Part shown: positions 37,445 to 51,088 of the stretch, piece by piece
How the letters are laid out: every line of letters begins with the position of its first letter
Numbering within the stretch: position 1 is the stretch's first letter
Assembly: GCA_003260075.1 (NCBI GenBank)
Contig: QLIY01000128.1
Coordinates: forward strand, 1-64,000
Direction: 5' to 3'
Source of the DNA: Phallusia mammillata
Lineage: Eukaryota > Chordata > Ascidiacea > Phlebobranchia > Ascidiidae
DNA length: 64,000 nucleotides
Notes under the pieces: model-generated
Databases searched by the model: none
The model's input: the letters and a program-made list of their open reading frames with translations, nothing else
Told to the model about the DNA's origin: nothing
Made by a program: the position numbers and the translations under genes

Positions 37445-40400
37445 CTAAAGGTTTGGAATATCATCATTTTCTGATCTTGCTTCCCATTTCTTTAAAGGAA
37501 TTTTTAATAAACACAGTAATGCTGAAGTCGTAAGCATAATTCCGGCAAACCGAAACGACCAGTCGTATGAATGTGTTACATCAACCAAAACACCTGCAAA
37601 TAAAAAAACAAATAAATTCTAAATCATAGTACGCCAAGTCTATTAAAGGCGTTATATCGAATCATCCGGTCTCCCAAGCATTCCAATATGGCAAGGCACA
37701 GGCTAGAAAAATCTAGACTGCGGTGGGATTTGAACCCTCGACAGGAGTCTTTCCGGGACTGGCGCTCTCCCAACTGTGCTACGCAGGCAAATAAATGGTA
37801 ATCACACTACAAGGCAAAATTACACTTTAACAACAACATATACGAACACATAATTGTAAACAGGCCTGAAACTGAAGCCCAAAGCTAACCCGAACCCGAA
37901 AGTACAAGCCCGAATCGTTTTTGAGGAGCTCGTTTAGGCCCGAAAGTTTAATTCACAGACCTATACATTGAAGCCTCAGGAAAGACCAAGACAGCAATCA
38001 CAATAGACAATTGGTCTTGAACAAAGCGTTTTAGGGCTGTTTGACAATTGGTCAGGTCCAGCAACTGGCTACTTAGTTAGTTAAATTTATTCAAAACAAT
38101 ACTGACACAGAGTGTAAAGTCAGGCCTAAATCAAGCCTGTTTTTTAAGAAACCTAATCCCGAACCGGACCCGAACGTCGTCCTGATTTACAACTCTGTAA
38201 GGACATTCAAAATGACGGTACTATCTTTGGTTACGTTAAACTCTGATCACCTGCAAGAAAGGGTCCAACACAAATTCCGATCCCTTCTAGGAACAACATC
38301 CAACTGTAAGCATCCACAAAATGTTGTCTGCCAAGCATTACTGCCGCGCTGGTCTTAATAAAACCATATCCATTACTTAAAAGTCCAGTTATAATGGCTA
38401 ATGCAAATAGACCATATATGCTTGACCAATAGGGACTGAGAAACGTTGCAATTCCCAAACAAGCCTGAAAATAATACACGAAAAGTGTTCTTGGATGCCA
38501 ATGAATCCACTTTAAATGTATATCAGTACCTGGTTAATACTAAATGCCCATAAAGGGTGGATTTTTAGGCAGGTACTGATGGTGGCAGTCATGGGCCTTC
38601 CAAGAATGCCAGCGAGACCAATTGTGGATGATAGCCAAGCTGCAATATTCGGTTCTATACCCTGGTATCTATTTTAAAATTTAGTGACAGTTTTTTGGGG
38701 GATTAGAAAGAACAAGGATCATAAACCGTGCTAGAAAAAGGTTTATGATTCTTGTACCTTGGTAAATGTAAGAAAAGACTTAAACAACACTTAAAATAAA
38801 ACGGATAATAAAATGTTCATGGTATGTGCATGAACAAGAAAGCTAATCTTCCTAAAAAAGATTTACGTTTCGTGCTTCTGGTTACAATATAAAAAAATAA
38901 TCTTTCTAAAACAACACCTAAAAAGTAGAGCCCTATTTTGGCAATAAAATCGATTTTTAGAAACTTGAATTAAGGATATCTTTACAGAAACATGCATGTT
39001 TGCCCTAAGCAGGCAATCCAATTAAAAAAGTTTCCCAGCACATCATACGCTGACCATATGTATAAAGGCCTATCATGGATTTTAATTCAAAAAAATATAT
39101 GATTTCATTGCTCCGTTTCGACTTTTTTGTTAATCGAACTTTTTTGGTAATTACTACCTTGCTCTTTCCACCAGATGAACGTAGGGAACAATCATAGCAC
39201 ACCAGGACATAAACTCGCTGGTAATGATCATTAGAAAAACTGGGTTTTTCCACAAATGACGACTTCTGAGTAAAAAGTGTTCCTTTGGTATTTCAACCGG
39301 GGACATTTTTTCTTCGTCACTTTTTTGAGACGAAATTATTTTCAAAGTGATTGTCTGTTGAATTCTTTCGGCATTTTTCCATGGATTGAGCGGGTGAAAT
39401 GAAATTTTACTTTTCTTCACGAAAAACGCTCCACAAACGCAAAGGTTGAGACAATAGGCCCCAACTAAAAGCATTGCACCCTGTTGACGAATGTTTCGTT
39501 AAAAAAATGATATAGATTTTGGTCATTATTTTGGAGACAGTACCAAAACATGCAAAACTTTAAATTTTTGGATTACAAGAAATTATGATTCTTCAATGGC
39601 TGGAATCATCGCAATATAAGGAACGAGTTGGGTGCGTTGACAAGAGTTTGATTTTAGACTTTATTTATTTTCTACCAACTGCAAAATATGCACAAGTTCT
39701 TAACCACAGTACTAAAGTAGTATTGAAAATAATATCTTGCCAACATATTACTAATTTTTTTATTATCTGTGGCTTTTAGTTACGACACAAACAAAATAAT
39801 ACTTGGGCAAGTTAACCTACTTGCCATGAATACGCTTCTACGAACTGCTGAAGCATAAATGATGTGAAAAAGATTCCCACACAAATACCACTTCCTACTA
39901 CACCCTCCGCGATAGCCCGATCTCCGGCGAAATAACTATTGATAACCGAACTAAACGAAACGATAACCAGGCCTGCACCGAAACCTGAATAAAACACAAG
40001 TTTGTTCAGATGTTACGAATTTGTTTCTTTCTGTTTTCACATCAACACCCAAAGCCACTCAACACATATTTGTGGTAACAAAAACTCAAACCCATGTTCT
40101 TACTTTTATTACTGAAACCTCTAATGGCGCCAAATTGTCACAAATTATTGAAGGTCATTTGATAATAAAATCACCCGATAAGAGAGTACGCAAAATTTAA
40201 TGGAAGTTTTTGTAGCACTTGGTTTTAAGCATTTTGTTTAGTTTCAGTGATTACCATAGTTACAAGTCTTGAAACCAAATCAAATAAGAATTTACAAAAT
40301 AATTTACTGCGTTACCTGGTATAATTCCAAACGAAAAAACGAGGTATAACAAACTGGTTGCAAAATAACTTGCAGCCAATCCTAAAAACATTAGAAATCC

Positions 40401-42380
40401 GCCTATTATTCCACAGACTCGACAACCGAACTTTCCCACCGCCATGCCACATATCGGACCTGAGAGCAAAAAAACACTTGTGACGGATAGTTAAGTGTTT
40501 CTTAATTTTTTTTCTTAATTTTGTTAATTTTTTTTCGGGACGGTTTTTGAAGTAGTTTACAAAGTTTACAAAAGCCACGAGTGTTACATGGGACCTGCGG
40601 GACAAACGCGCCAATTAAACTTGGTAGGTTGTGGGCTAATCTCTGGCTCAGTGCAAACAATACTTTTTAAACAGGGTGTACAACCCGCGGCCCGTTAAAT
40701 AGAGTTCGTGCGCCGGCGTAGACGTTGGACCTTTAAAAAATGTGACCCGCTGAACTATGTCAGTGCAGTGATTTCGTTCCCGTTTTGTTTCTGAGCAGAT
40801 TAATGTACCCGGCCAGAACCTTTTGCGAATTTTGGGGCTAAGTTAGTAGTTCACTTAATATGTAAGTGTTTGATACGCAGCAATGTACAAACCACTTATG
40901 TTGCATAAAACGGGTCTGAAATTGGAGCCCGAACCTGGCCCAAACCCGAATCGTTTTGAGAAGCCCGTTTAGGCCCGAAATTTTGATTGACAGGCCTGTA
41001 GCTACTTAAATTTATTCAAAAAAATGCTGAAACAGAGTATAAACTAAAACCCGAATCAAGCCCGTTTTGTTGAAGAAACCTAAGCCCAAACCCGACCCAA
41101 CTTACGACTCTGATTAGGCCAATCTCTTATTGGTTTCACACGCCAGACGTAAATATTACCTGCAACTATGCTTCTCATTTGGGTTTAACTAGAGACCATT
41201 TCATTTAATCTAACTTTACATTTTGTTTTAGAATAAGGCCATTTAAATTTGTTGTCGAAACGTAAATGCACAATATACGTTTGGCGGTAAAACCATCCTG
41301 TAAGTTAACATAAAGCCGTGCATTAATGCAGCTAGATCAAAAAAAAGCGTTATTGGACTTTGGCGGTATGCCTACGTAAAATGACTTATATTGGAATTGC
41401 GTGTTTAACGATTTGCGCAATATAGGAACACATTGCGGTTTTGTGGCAGGAAATACGGGATGCACAATCGTATACAAGCTTAAATTTTAATGAATAGAGC
41501 GAGTGCATGCGCAGGAGGTAATTCTAAACTTGTTCACCAAGTGAGACACTGATAATTCGGTCTGAGCAAAGTAAAATACAGTGTTTTAGAGCTTGCTGAT
41601 TTTAATGCGTTTATATAACGCCAGAATCCTGTAATAATCTTATTCGTTACTAAATGCAGTCTGGCTTATCAAATTTTAATTGAAAACCCTTTCTTTAAAC
41701 ACCGTTTTGTATTATAAGCTTGCAAAGTGCCCGTGACAAATATACATTTTATCCCCCCCCCCATTCGGTCTGAGCAAAGTAAAATACAGTGTTTTAGAGC
41801 TTGCTGATTTCAATGCGTTTATATAACGCCAAAATCCTGTAATAATCTTATTCGTTACTAAATGCAGTCTGGCGTATCAAATTTTTATTGAAAACCCTTT
41901 CGTTTTGTGTGTTTTAAGCTTGCAAAGTGCCCGTGACAAAAATACATATTAGTGGTGTGTTTTTTCGATGTCCTTGCTGTTTTACAAACTGTTTAAACAT
42001 GGATATGTCTGAAGAAGCCACACTGCAAATAAAAACTTTAATTGACTTGACTTAGTATGCCACATATGCATAAAGTTTTGAAACGACCCGCCTAAATGGT
42101 AAATAAACCATTGCTGATGCATGCTTGAACGAAAAATGGCAAATAATAAAACCCCCCCCCCTTTTTTTTTGAGATATGTTTAGTTACCGACAAAGCAGCC
42201 GAAAGATGTTGGAAGACTTCCGACAAATGATGCATATTTAGCTGGTGCGTTAAATGCCCGTATCCATTCCGGGTATAGAACTCCAACAGATTGAATCGTT
42301 CCAAATGATAAACCATAGGCTATGCTTGACACTGTTAATGCTATCCACCTAAACTTCGGTTTTTCTGCCTGGGTAGTCAT
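37445..42380 (-). CDS. SLC16/monocarboxylate-transporter-like MFS protein 1
   Basis: Predicted 12-helix major facilitator transporter of the MCT type, in the plasma membrane; substrate unknown. Exons from 5' to 3' on the minus strand are 42380-42188, 40459-40316, 39984-39821, 39480-39158, 38668-38530, 38464-38251 and 37593-37445, all GT-AG and in phase, for 441 residues. TM1 begins RWIALTVSSIAYGLSFG. Between TM2 and TM3 is GPICG...KFGCR, like the MCT family's GP...RFGxR loop. The large central loop (after CGAFFVKK) is hydrophilic. The C-terminal half has GILGRP, NGYGFIKTSAAVMLGRQ and DAYSWMLFLEGIGICVGPFLAG, typical of MCT helices 8-11. The ATG at 42380 (MTTQAEK) was chosen because the longer open frame has no upstream ATG. 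It is a tandem paralogue of the gene at 45623-49702. Confidence 0.88.
37690..37795 (-). repeat. tRNA-derived SINE-like element in 3' flank/intron region
   Basis: On the minus strand it reads like a tRNA: A-box-like GCACAGTTGGGAGAGCGCC, anticodon-arm-like segment with loop CCGGAAA, and B-box GGGTTCAAATCCCACC. The acceptor stem is incomplete. It shares its T-arm and AAAAATCTAG tail with 18681-18785. It lies between the last two exons of the first transporter. Confidence 0.5.
37862..38200. repeat. GCCCGAA dispersed repeat
   Basis: Contains AACCCGAACCCGAAA and ACTGACACAGAGTGTAAAGT. Near copies occur at 40915-41115 and 55890-56095. It is non-coding and lies in the transporter's last intron. Confidence 0.5.
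40915..41115. repeat. GCCCGAA dispersed repeat
   Basis: Begins GAAATTGGAGCCCGAACC and ends with CGACCCAACTTACGACTCTG. It is located in the first intron of transporter 1. Confidence 0.5.
41554..41950. repeat. Duplicated block joined by 10 C
   Basis: 41554-41752 recurs from 41763 (ATTCGGTCTGAGCAAAGTAA) with substitutions and a short deletion, in the first intron of transporter 1. A further ten-C run at 42152-42161 has no obvious duplicate flanks. Confidence 0.75.
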
Positions 42381-42573
42381 CAGAAGGTACTCCAACCTAT
42401 ACAAAATGTCTCATTGCTTACCGTTGTAATGCAAAACAGTAACAGCAGTTTACAAGGCAATGCAACTAATAACAATTTGCTCTCCGCCGAAAACTTGTGA
42501 CATAAAGGAAGTTTGAGCATGTAAATATACTCTGCCGCAGGGCGAATCACTCAACAAATTGTCACACACATTT

Positions 42574-42838
42574 AAAAGGCTGCGGCAAGCCAACCTCAGA
42601 TATGCCAGGCTCTATCAAATGTCCTGACTGCATTTATTTATCATTCTCAACTGCAACAAGATTTATTGCTTATTCTGCACGTGTTTAAAACGGATATACT
42701 ACCCCCCCCCCAAAGGCTGCGGCAAGCCAACCTCAGATATGCCAGGCTCTATCAAATGTACTGACTGCATTTATTCATCATTCTCAACTGCAACAAGATT
42801 TATTGCCTATTCTGCACGTGTTTAAAACGGATATACTG
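42574..42838. repeat. Duplicated block joined by 10 C
   Basis: 42574-42701 and 42712-42838 differ by single-base changes only. The filler is 42702-42711. Confidence 0.8.
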
Positions 42839-44533
42839 TACACAACAAAGCGTTTTCTATTTAATGAAACTGTATGTCTTGACGTGACACTGCATTGGAA
42901 ACAAATTTCTAAATACCATGTGTATACCTGTACAGCATCACTTATACTAGAATAGCTAAAGACAACAAAGTGTCAGACGAAAATGTTGTATTTAACAAAT
43001 TAGCTTAGTTGTTTAATCTCTAGCAGAACGACTGTCTACAGCACACAAATATTGTACATTATGACTTAAAACCGACTCAATTGCTGAACTAGACAAAGGT
43101 ACAGATCAGCAGCGTCTGTGATTTGCGGAGCTACGTGCTGCTTCAAACATAAACAAACTTTCCTGCAAACATTACGCCGTGCGACCTACTGTTAACAAAG
43201 GAGACACATACATACCGGCATACGACCAGAATTGCGCTGTGTTAGCCACACTCTAATGTAAAATCTTTTAAATCCTTCCCTAACATTTTAGTTTCATCTT
43301 AAACTACGTTTAACTTAACTATTGATCTAAAGTCTAACACTATTATTTAAGCAATTGACAAGCTTGTAAAAGGAAAACAGTAGGCCAAACACAACACACA
43401 TTAAACCATTACATATGGCAAGAATATGGACAAAATACTCTATAGCAATATAAATGCACAAAGACTTTGTCAAACATTGCAGTTATCGGCTTGTAAAACT
43501 ATACAGTTAAATGTAACAAAAGAATAAAAAGCTTACCTAGCCGGAGACCGTTATACAACCTCGCGACCACATACTTGGGTTTTAAAAGAAAAAAGGGCGC
43601 AATTGATTGATAAGGTTGAACGCCCTGCGGCTTGTTTTGCGATTATGACGTAGCAAGCACCCTTGAATGAGCACATTCCAACGTTTAAGGCAGAGGAACG
43701 GGGACACCTTGACACGCGTTTAAACTATTACAATGATAGTATCCAGTTTGTTATGGTAAAGTAGTCTCAAAAACCAAGTCTACACGCACGAAACGAAATG
43801 CCTTATGACAGCTATTCACGTTCACAATACACAAAAATATTGTCACACGAAGCCATTGCCATTTTGAGATAACAAATAAGCTTGCACGCCTTACAGTTAC
43901 AGCATATGCTTTTCGTCTTACTTGTCGGATGTGTACTGCGAAAAGCACACTGTAAGCGTTTGCCTACTAACCTACCTTGAATAAGCTGCATAACTAAACC
44001 GACTTTTAAATTGATTTAAAAAACTTTAACTCCAAACAGCGACCAAGTCAAATTACTTGTTAACGTGATTAAAAACAATCAGAACTTGGCCTAACTAACT
44101 AAACTATGATTTCTAAATGCTGCTTGAAAAAACAAATGGTCTGGCCCATAAGTTGGTAGGATGCAGTTGATCCTAGCCGAAAGATTTTGTGACAAACGAT
44201 GAACTGATAACTTTTACATTTGCAATTCCCAAATTCCCTATCAGTCTAAAGTTACTAGTATATCATGCAATATTAATAAACAACTAGATCATTTTTGCGC
44301 AAGCTGTTAACACTATTTATTGCCCACTTTACACATTCAGTTATGTCTGTAATTGCATGGAAAAAAAACGTAATGGAGCCGCGTTATCTCATCATGACAA
44401 TGTACAATATTGCTTCCGTTTCCTTATTAATAAGAACAGATGCAAAATTTTACAACGTTTTGCTGAAACAAACGCTCAGTTTACAAATCAAATAACAAGC
44501 AGTAACATATCTTTGTGCACTAACGTACTAAGT

Positions 44534-44965
44534 CAGTGCTCTTCGACCTTTTTTGGTGTGGCGAACCCTTAAAGTTGCTGTGACGAACTCATGCACCCTG
44601 TTTACTTAAAACAAAAAAGCGATGTGAAAAATCGTTATGCATATAATATTGTCAATTAACTCCATGGATATGTTCGCGAATGTGCTATGTAACATCGGCG
44701 AAAAAGCCAACACTCGATATCCTAACATCACCCGAATGTAACACAGACGCTATCAAACTAGACATGGGGATGAACCATTGAAAAAGTTTACCTGGGTTAT
44801 ACATAAGTTGAAACCTACATCTTTTTTCTAATATGTTGCAAGTCAAATATTAATGGTTCATTAAATGTTTGTAATGCACCCTTGTATTCCTTTTCGTATT
44901 GGTGCACCCAATGTATTTTTTAATGCACCCTCGGGTGCACCGTGCACACCGGTTGAAGAGCACTG
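44534..44965. mobile_element. hAT-like non-autonomous element with perfect target duplication
   Basis: A 432-bp element with ends CAGTGCTCTTCGACC and GGTTGAAGAGCACTG, a nearly perfect inverted repeat. It is flanked by TACTAAGT at 44526-44533 and 44966-44973. No coding capacity. Confidence 0.9.
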
Positions 44966-45622
44966 TACTAAGTTATAGAAGTGGAACAGACTCTAGATTC
45001 TAACTGTTTTGAATTTGTAAGCTAAAAGATTAGCACAAAAATGTTTCAATAAACAGCATACCAACCTGAGTTACCCTACCTGTTAATGAAAGTGTAGGTA
45101 CAGGCTAAAAAGCTTTTAAGTGTATCATGTTTCTATTTAGATCACTGTTTCTCAACCTTTTATCTGTATCGTTCCCTTAAACCTTTTTTGTAAAAGGTGC
45201 GCTAACGAGCAAGGTGTAATGGTAATACCAAATCAACTAGCATGACATTTTTATTACCTCTAGGTTTACTGTGTATCTTGTAGTGGAGCTATAGACCACT
45301 GTTGTCAGTATAGGTTGTCTTTGTCTGTTAATAGGAACACGAAAAACTTTCTAACGCCAGTTTGAAACAAACAAATCAAATGTCCAACGTTGTTTTAATT
45401 TAATTGTTTCCTAAAAAGGAAATTTGGTTTTTGATTAAATTTCTTCAAGTCCTTTTCCAGTGTTGTATTGTTAAGCAAATGTGCAATACGGTAATCATAC
45501 TTTTTCCGGAAGTTTTGTATGCGAAACTGATAAAAAGAAAACACATACGAAATATATTAGTTTTATTTCATAGCAAAGAAAAACAGCAATAAGTTGCGAT
45601 AGACAAACACTTTTTTTTCATT

Positions 45623-48600
45623 TCACAATGTTGCCTTTACCTTTTGCAGAGGAATTTTTAAAAGGCATAAGGATGCTGAGGTCAGAAGCAGAAGCCCAGA
45701 AAACCGAAACGACCAGTCGTAAGAATTAGTCGCATCAGCGAGCATTCCTAGGCACAAAGAAACGTTTGATGTGACGCTTTCAACAGATCCCTTGGCGGTT
45801 TCATTCAACAACCACACAGATTATATAACACGATGGAAATCTTATCGCATATTTGTATCTTATACATTTCCACTAATGCATTGCAAATTGCAATGTATCC
45901 TAACCCAAGGCCTATAATACGTCCACTTGTTCAGAAACCTGTCCTACTTTTTTGATGAAATTTAGACTGTACTATAGGGGCATTAAACAATCCCAAAATT
46001 ATCCTTTTATGTACACAATTAATCGCTAAGCATAACAAAACAGCACTATCGTGTTCATTTTAATTTCAACGATATAGAGTTACTGCGCTAAAACTCTCTG
46101 ACATTACGCCAATAATAAATTGGCGTGTGGTACATTTAGCTTTTAAGGAATCGGTGTATGGTACAATTTGTGCAGTAAAAATAATTAGTATTCGGTAGCT
46201 TTCGTCCCTAGGAAATCGCTGTTGAACAATAGTACCGGTAATAAGATGGACAAAACTGTAAAAAATCCCTTTTGAAAACTTGTTTTTGGACGGACAAACC
46301 TGCAAGAAATGGCCCTGCACAAATTGCGACCCCTTCTAGGAAGAGCATCCAACTATAGGCATCGACGAAGTGTTGTCTTCCAATCATCACCGCAACGCTG
46401 GTTTTAATAAAGCCGTAGCCATTGCTAAAGAAACCAACCAGCACAGCTGTGGTGAAAAGTCCAGGGATGCTTGTCCAATGGGGACTGAAAACTGTTGCCG
46501 CCCCCAAAATCGCCTAAAAATTAGCACAAACGATTGATTTCTTGAAAACAGCCCTTGGAAAATTTTACTCGCTGCCTTTAATTAACTTGATCAAACAGTT
46601 GGACCACTTCAGACAACTTAATTTAAGACCGGAATGAAGGGACTTATTTCTCGACATTTTTACAGCAATTGGCAATTTTTTAACGGCTTAAAACTATGAC
46701 TCATTTTTAAACGTTTGTATTGTGATTTTGGCATAGAAGTACCTGATTAATGCTGTAGGCCCATAAAGGATGGATTTTAAAGTAAGTGCTCAAACCGGCA
46801 GTGGTTGGTCTTCCAACAATACCAGCTATACCAAAAGTGGACGACAGCCAAGCAGCAAGGTTGGGTTCAACTCCAAGAAGTCTGCAAAGAATTTGATCTA
46901 TTTATCGCAATTTTTTTTATCAGAACCGTCTAAATCAGGGGTTCCCAACCTGTGGTACGCAAGTAGCTTCCGTTTTTTTCACAAAATCCTGGATTCACAA
47001 CTTTATATTTGGTTTATTTAGTTTTGTTTACAAAAAAAATTCCCACAAAAAAAATATTCTTATTGTTACGTAATTATTCCTGTTGTTTCGTCATGCCAAT
47101 TGTTTTAGTAGGTCAATATTATTCTTCTGAATAAAATATGATTCGATCAAATTAGTTGTTCTGCAAGAAGTGATACGCGTGGCAGTACAGAGCGTCCAAG
47201 TGGTACGAGATCGTAAAAAGGTTTGGAACCCCTGGTCTAAATACTAAAAGTCAAATGTTTGAGGACCGTAAACTGTGTCCCGAGGAACTCCAAATTAAAT
47301 TTGTTCGCATACCTTGCCTTTTCAGTCAACTGAATGTATGGAATTAACAGCGCCATCCATGTTAAGAAGTCACATACTGCGATCAACAAAAAGAAAGGGT
47401 CCTTCCACAATTGGCGAGATCTAGTCAGGAAACCGTCTTGTGATTTTTGAACAACATCAGTGTTGTCGCCATGGATACTTGTTTCAGAAACAGTTTTGTG
47501 ATTCAGCTCGTTTAGGTGTTGATCTGTGGTTCTGTGAACTTTCCATAGATTGAGTGGATGATCCGCAATTTTTCCTTTCGGTATGAAAAACATTCCGCAA
47601 ACACAAACGTTGAGACTCACTGCACCGGATAACAGCATTGCACCCTACAAAGTGGAAGGTTTGGTTAAAGGTATTATTGCTCTTTCAAAGTTTTCAAAAT
47701 AAAGGGTTGGTATTCAGTGGCTCCCAAACTAACTTATATGCAAAGTATAAACATGTCCACCAGTGTTGCACCAAAGCCTTTAAAGTTACAAGAGAATATC
47801 TGGTAAATCCAGTTTCCAAAAATGTGACTTCTGGATCAGATATTACCAATAATTAAATTAAACTTTTTAAAAGTATGGTTTCTTACTTTTCATTTGGAAT
47901 GAAAAAATATATAGTTTCAAGGCAAAATACAAAAGCATTTCTTTTTGAACCAGAAAATGGTTTAGTAGCCGAACTATGTTTTTTAAAATATAAACCAGAT
48001 AATAGTTTAGTAACCAGACAATGGTTTTTGTAATATGAACCAAATTGTGGTTTAGTAACCAGACTATGTTTTTTTACAATATAAACCAGATAATAGTGTA
48101 GGCTATTATTAGTGATACAATCGATATGGATATCCTTGGCAATAATTGTATACGCAGAACAGAATGAAATAAATTCAACCAATGATTTTAGACCGAACGC
48201 TATAAACTATGAAGAACGACTCTTCACACTTACTTCCCAAGAAAAAGCTTCAACAAACTTTTGAAGCAAAAACGCTGTAAAAAAATTCCCAAAACAAAGA
48301 CCACCACCTAATACGCTTTCAGCAATTGATCGCTCTTTAATAAAATAACTGTTGACGATTGAACTGAAACCAACAAGAGTCAGCACAGCTCCAATGCCTG
48401 AAACAAAATCATCTTGTTTCATTAAATTCCAAACTAATTTTGGTTGAGTGACATTTTCAAATAACGATACTCCCATGTTTTTCGCGTTGGCTCACTGGTA
48501 TTGAGGGTTAGTTTAAGGGTGGATTAAGGCTATAAACATTTGAAACCTCTGGCTTAGAGAACTGAAGCGGAAAGATCAAATTATTTTCTGCTATTCCTGG

Positions 48601-49702
48601 CCAATATAGGACGACGGTCTCAAAATCGTATTGTATCATACAGATCCACCTACCTGGCAAGACGCTGTACGCTATAGCAAGAAAAGGGACACTGGTTGCG
48701 AAATAACACGAACAACGCCCAATAAACGTCAGGATTCCTCCAGCTATTCCGCATGTTCGACATCCGAACGTTTTAACCAACACTCCACAAATAGGACCTG
48801 ACAAAACAAAAAACATATTAAAAAATGTATTTTTGTACAAAAGAAATGCTAAATACTTAATTATTTTACTTTAACGATGGAATACCAGCACAGTGTCGTA
48901 GGTATACCTATAAGTCGGGTTCGGGCTTACGCTTGAACAAAAAAAACGAGCTTGACCCAGGCCAGGCTTCGCACTCAACTCAAACTGTGCTGCAATTTCG
49001 CGAACTTTCAAGGCTAATTCGGAAATTGGGCCAAGTTTTAGGCTTGTACTTTAGTTTAGTGTTTGGGTCGGGATCGGGTGAGTCTCGACTTCGGACCCAT
49101 TTGCAACTTTGTTCTCGTATTTATAGTGGCTATTTAGAAGTGAATATTTAGAAGTTAGTGTTTGTGTAAAAGAAGGCAAATTTAGGAAGAAATAAAGCAG
49201 TTCTCCTTGGCATTTATCTCACTAATCATAAAACAGGCTATTTTAAACGTTACAGCAATAACTTGTTTTCGTTTTGTAATGAAAAGTTGGTTAACACCTG
49301 GTATTAAACTCTCAACGCATATCGATCATAGCATGCACAGTGTAACTCACAGTAGTCCTCAGTGTGCCTACTTAATAGTCGGCGTGTATGCATAAAACAT
49401 GAAAATACTACAGGAAACACCAGTAACATTAAAAAAACTTTAGCATGACCACTGAATACTTGGGTTTAGTTATTTTTTCTACTTTGAGGTAAATTAGCAC
49501 AGCACTTACCAGCCATACATCCTATAGCCGTCGGAAAACTTCCAATAAAAGACAGATAGCTTGCAGGGGCTTGAAATGCACGGATCCATTCAGGGTACAG
49601 AACCCCTACTGACTGCAGCATTCCAAAACACAGAGAATAGGCGAGACCTGATGCAATCAATGCTATCCATCTGTACCTTGGGTTTGATACCGGATCATTC
49701 AT
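45623..49702 (-). CDS. SLC16/monocarboxylate-transporter-like MFS protein 2
   Basis: Tandem paralogue of transporter 1. Exons on the minus strand are 49702-49510, 48797-48654, 48397-48234, 47644-47313, 46881-46743, 46513-46300 and 45747-45623, for 436 residues. Exon lengths 193, 144, 164, 139 and 214 are identical to those of transporter 1; only the loop exon (332 versus 323) and the last exon (125 versus 149) differ. It starts MNDPVSNPRYRWIAL and shares SVGVLYPEWIRAF, SNGYGFIKTS and DAYSWMLFLEG with its neighbour. The central hydrophilic loop is divergent (PKGKIADHPLNLWK...), as is the C-terminus (IPLQKVKATL), which suggests different regulation or trafficking. A hAT MITE sits in the intron between exons 4 and 5. 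Confidence 0.88.
46936..47234. mobile_element. hAT-like MITE in transporter 2 intron, perfect target duplication
   Basis: A 299-bp element with ends CAGGGGTTCCCAACC and GGTTTGGAACCCCTG. The octamer GTCTAAAT flanks both sides (46928-46935, 47235-47242). Confidence 0.9.
48905..49115. repeat. GCCCGAA-family dispersed repeat (diverged)
   Basis: Contains GGGTTCGGGCTTACGCTTGA and GTTTGGGTCGGGATCGGG. It is located in the first intron of transporter 2. Confidence 0.4.
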
Positions 49703-49986
49703 CAGACAAAAACAGTTCCTAATGTTTAAATTATAAACTATCCACCGACGAATTTAATCTGCAAATACAAACATAAGCCCTTTTAATTGATCAACATAGC
49801 GGAACGGGATGTAGATGCTTAAAACCGTCACAATTTCCGCATGCTTTTTAAGTGAGTGTAAAAGCACGACCATTAGTAACAAACGTTTTTAGAAAGCAAC
49901 CTAAAACAAACGTTTGCGGTACGCCATGTCCACATTGTTTTATCTCAATTCTAGGACATAATCTGATTGCTATAGTTGTGTCAAAC

Positions 49987-50311
49987 CAGTGGTTCTCAAC
50001 CTTATGCCGATCGCGTACCACCTGACAACTTTTTGTATCGCTACGTACGACATAAACCCTGTTTGGATGTGTAGATCAAAAGCTCGCCTGTTCTTCTGGA
50101 CTAGTCTAGTACATTTCTGAAACAGGCAGGGTCAGCAATTCCAATGAAATGCTCAAGACACGAGTTTTATCCAAAACCCAAACTGGTTAGGGTCTTTAAG
50201 TTGCATTTATAATCTGACTTAAACTAAGTATAACATAAAGCTACTCCCGTATCACCTCAAAATCTCCGGCGTACCACTAATGGTGCGCGTACCACAGGTT
50301 GAGAACTATTG
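49987..50311. mobile_element. hAT-like MITE (CAGTGGTTCTCAACC ends)
   Basis: Ends CAGTGGTTCTCAACC and GGTTGAGAACTATTG. Flanking octamers TGTCAAAC and TATTAAAC match 6/8, indicating an older insertion. Its interior contains CGCGTACCACC and its inverse. The 3' end matches a partial copy ending at 57002. Confidence 0.75.
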
Positions 50312-51088
50312 TATTAAACCATTCCCAAGACTGCTAAGTTAATATGACAGCATTAATGCGTTTAAGTGCCTCCCTGCGCAGTTGCATAGAGCAGACGCTT
50401 GCTAACAACCGCATACAAGAAACCGTAACGCAGCTTGGGGCTATCAAACGCCTTTTTTCTCCGAAAACTTCTAGTTTTTTTAACAGTTCCTGTCGACTAC
50501 GATGTCTATAGGAGACCAATTGAAAGCTAAACATATGTGAACAACTTGTCCTGTACACACATACAGAAAACGTTTAATTAAATGCTGGTTTTGGTCCTTT
50601 ATAACCACATCTGTTGTTTCTGCTTTGATCCTAAAAACATGAAAGAAAAAAGGTACTAGAATGGAAGTCCTCTTTATTGCCCCTCGCAACGCAACTGACC
50701 CCATACACACCACACTAAATCCCTTAAAAGCTCTATAGTACAGTGTGTAATGGCAATAATCATGTTAGTATACTACAGTATACTGTGCGGCGTTGCACGG
50801 CTGCCAATCAAAGTGCCTTTGGAAATTCATTGCTCGGACGCCGCTTCGACGTTGTGCAGCTTATTTCCGTTGCTTCATTCAACAAGGAAAAGGAGGTAAA
50901 CCTGATTAAATTGCTGCAAACAAGTGGGGCCCAATGGATTATTAAAGTCACTAACTTTCAAGGTTTGAAAAATAGCATAAAAATGCATGATTAAAAAGCA
51001 ACTGCAAACAGTTTGACGAAGAGTTCAGATTTAGGCGTAGTTTTGCCCAGAGTAGTAAACACTGAGCATCCTTGAAATTGGGCAGAAC

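Larger units (their letters stand above)
42381..45622. other. Spacer between the two transporter genes
   Basis: No gene recognised; transporter 1's 5' UTR and promoter should lie here. It holds a duplicated block at 42574-42838 (AAAGGCTGCGGCAAGCCAAC twice, ten C between) and a hAT-like element at 44534-44965. A TTTATT at about 45562 would be a minus-strand AATAAA for transporter 2. Confidence 0.45.
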
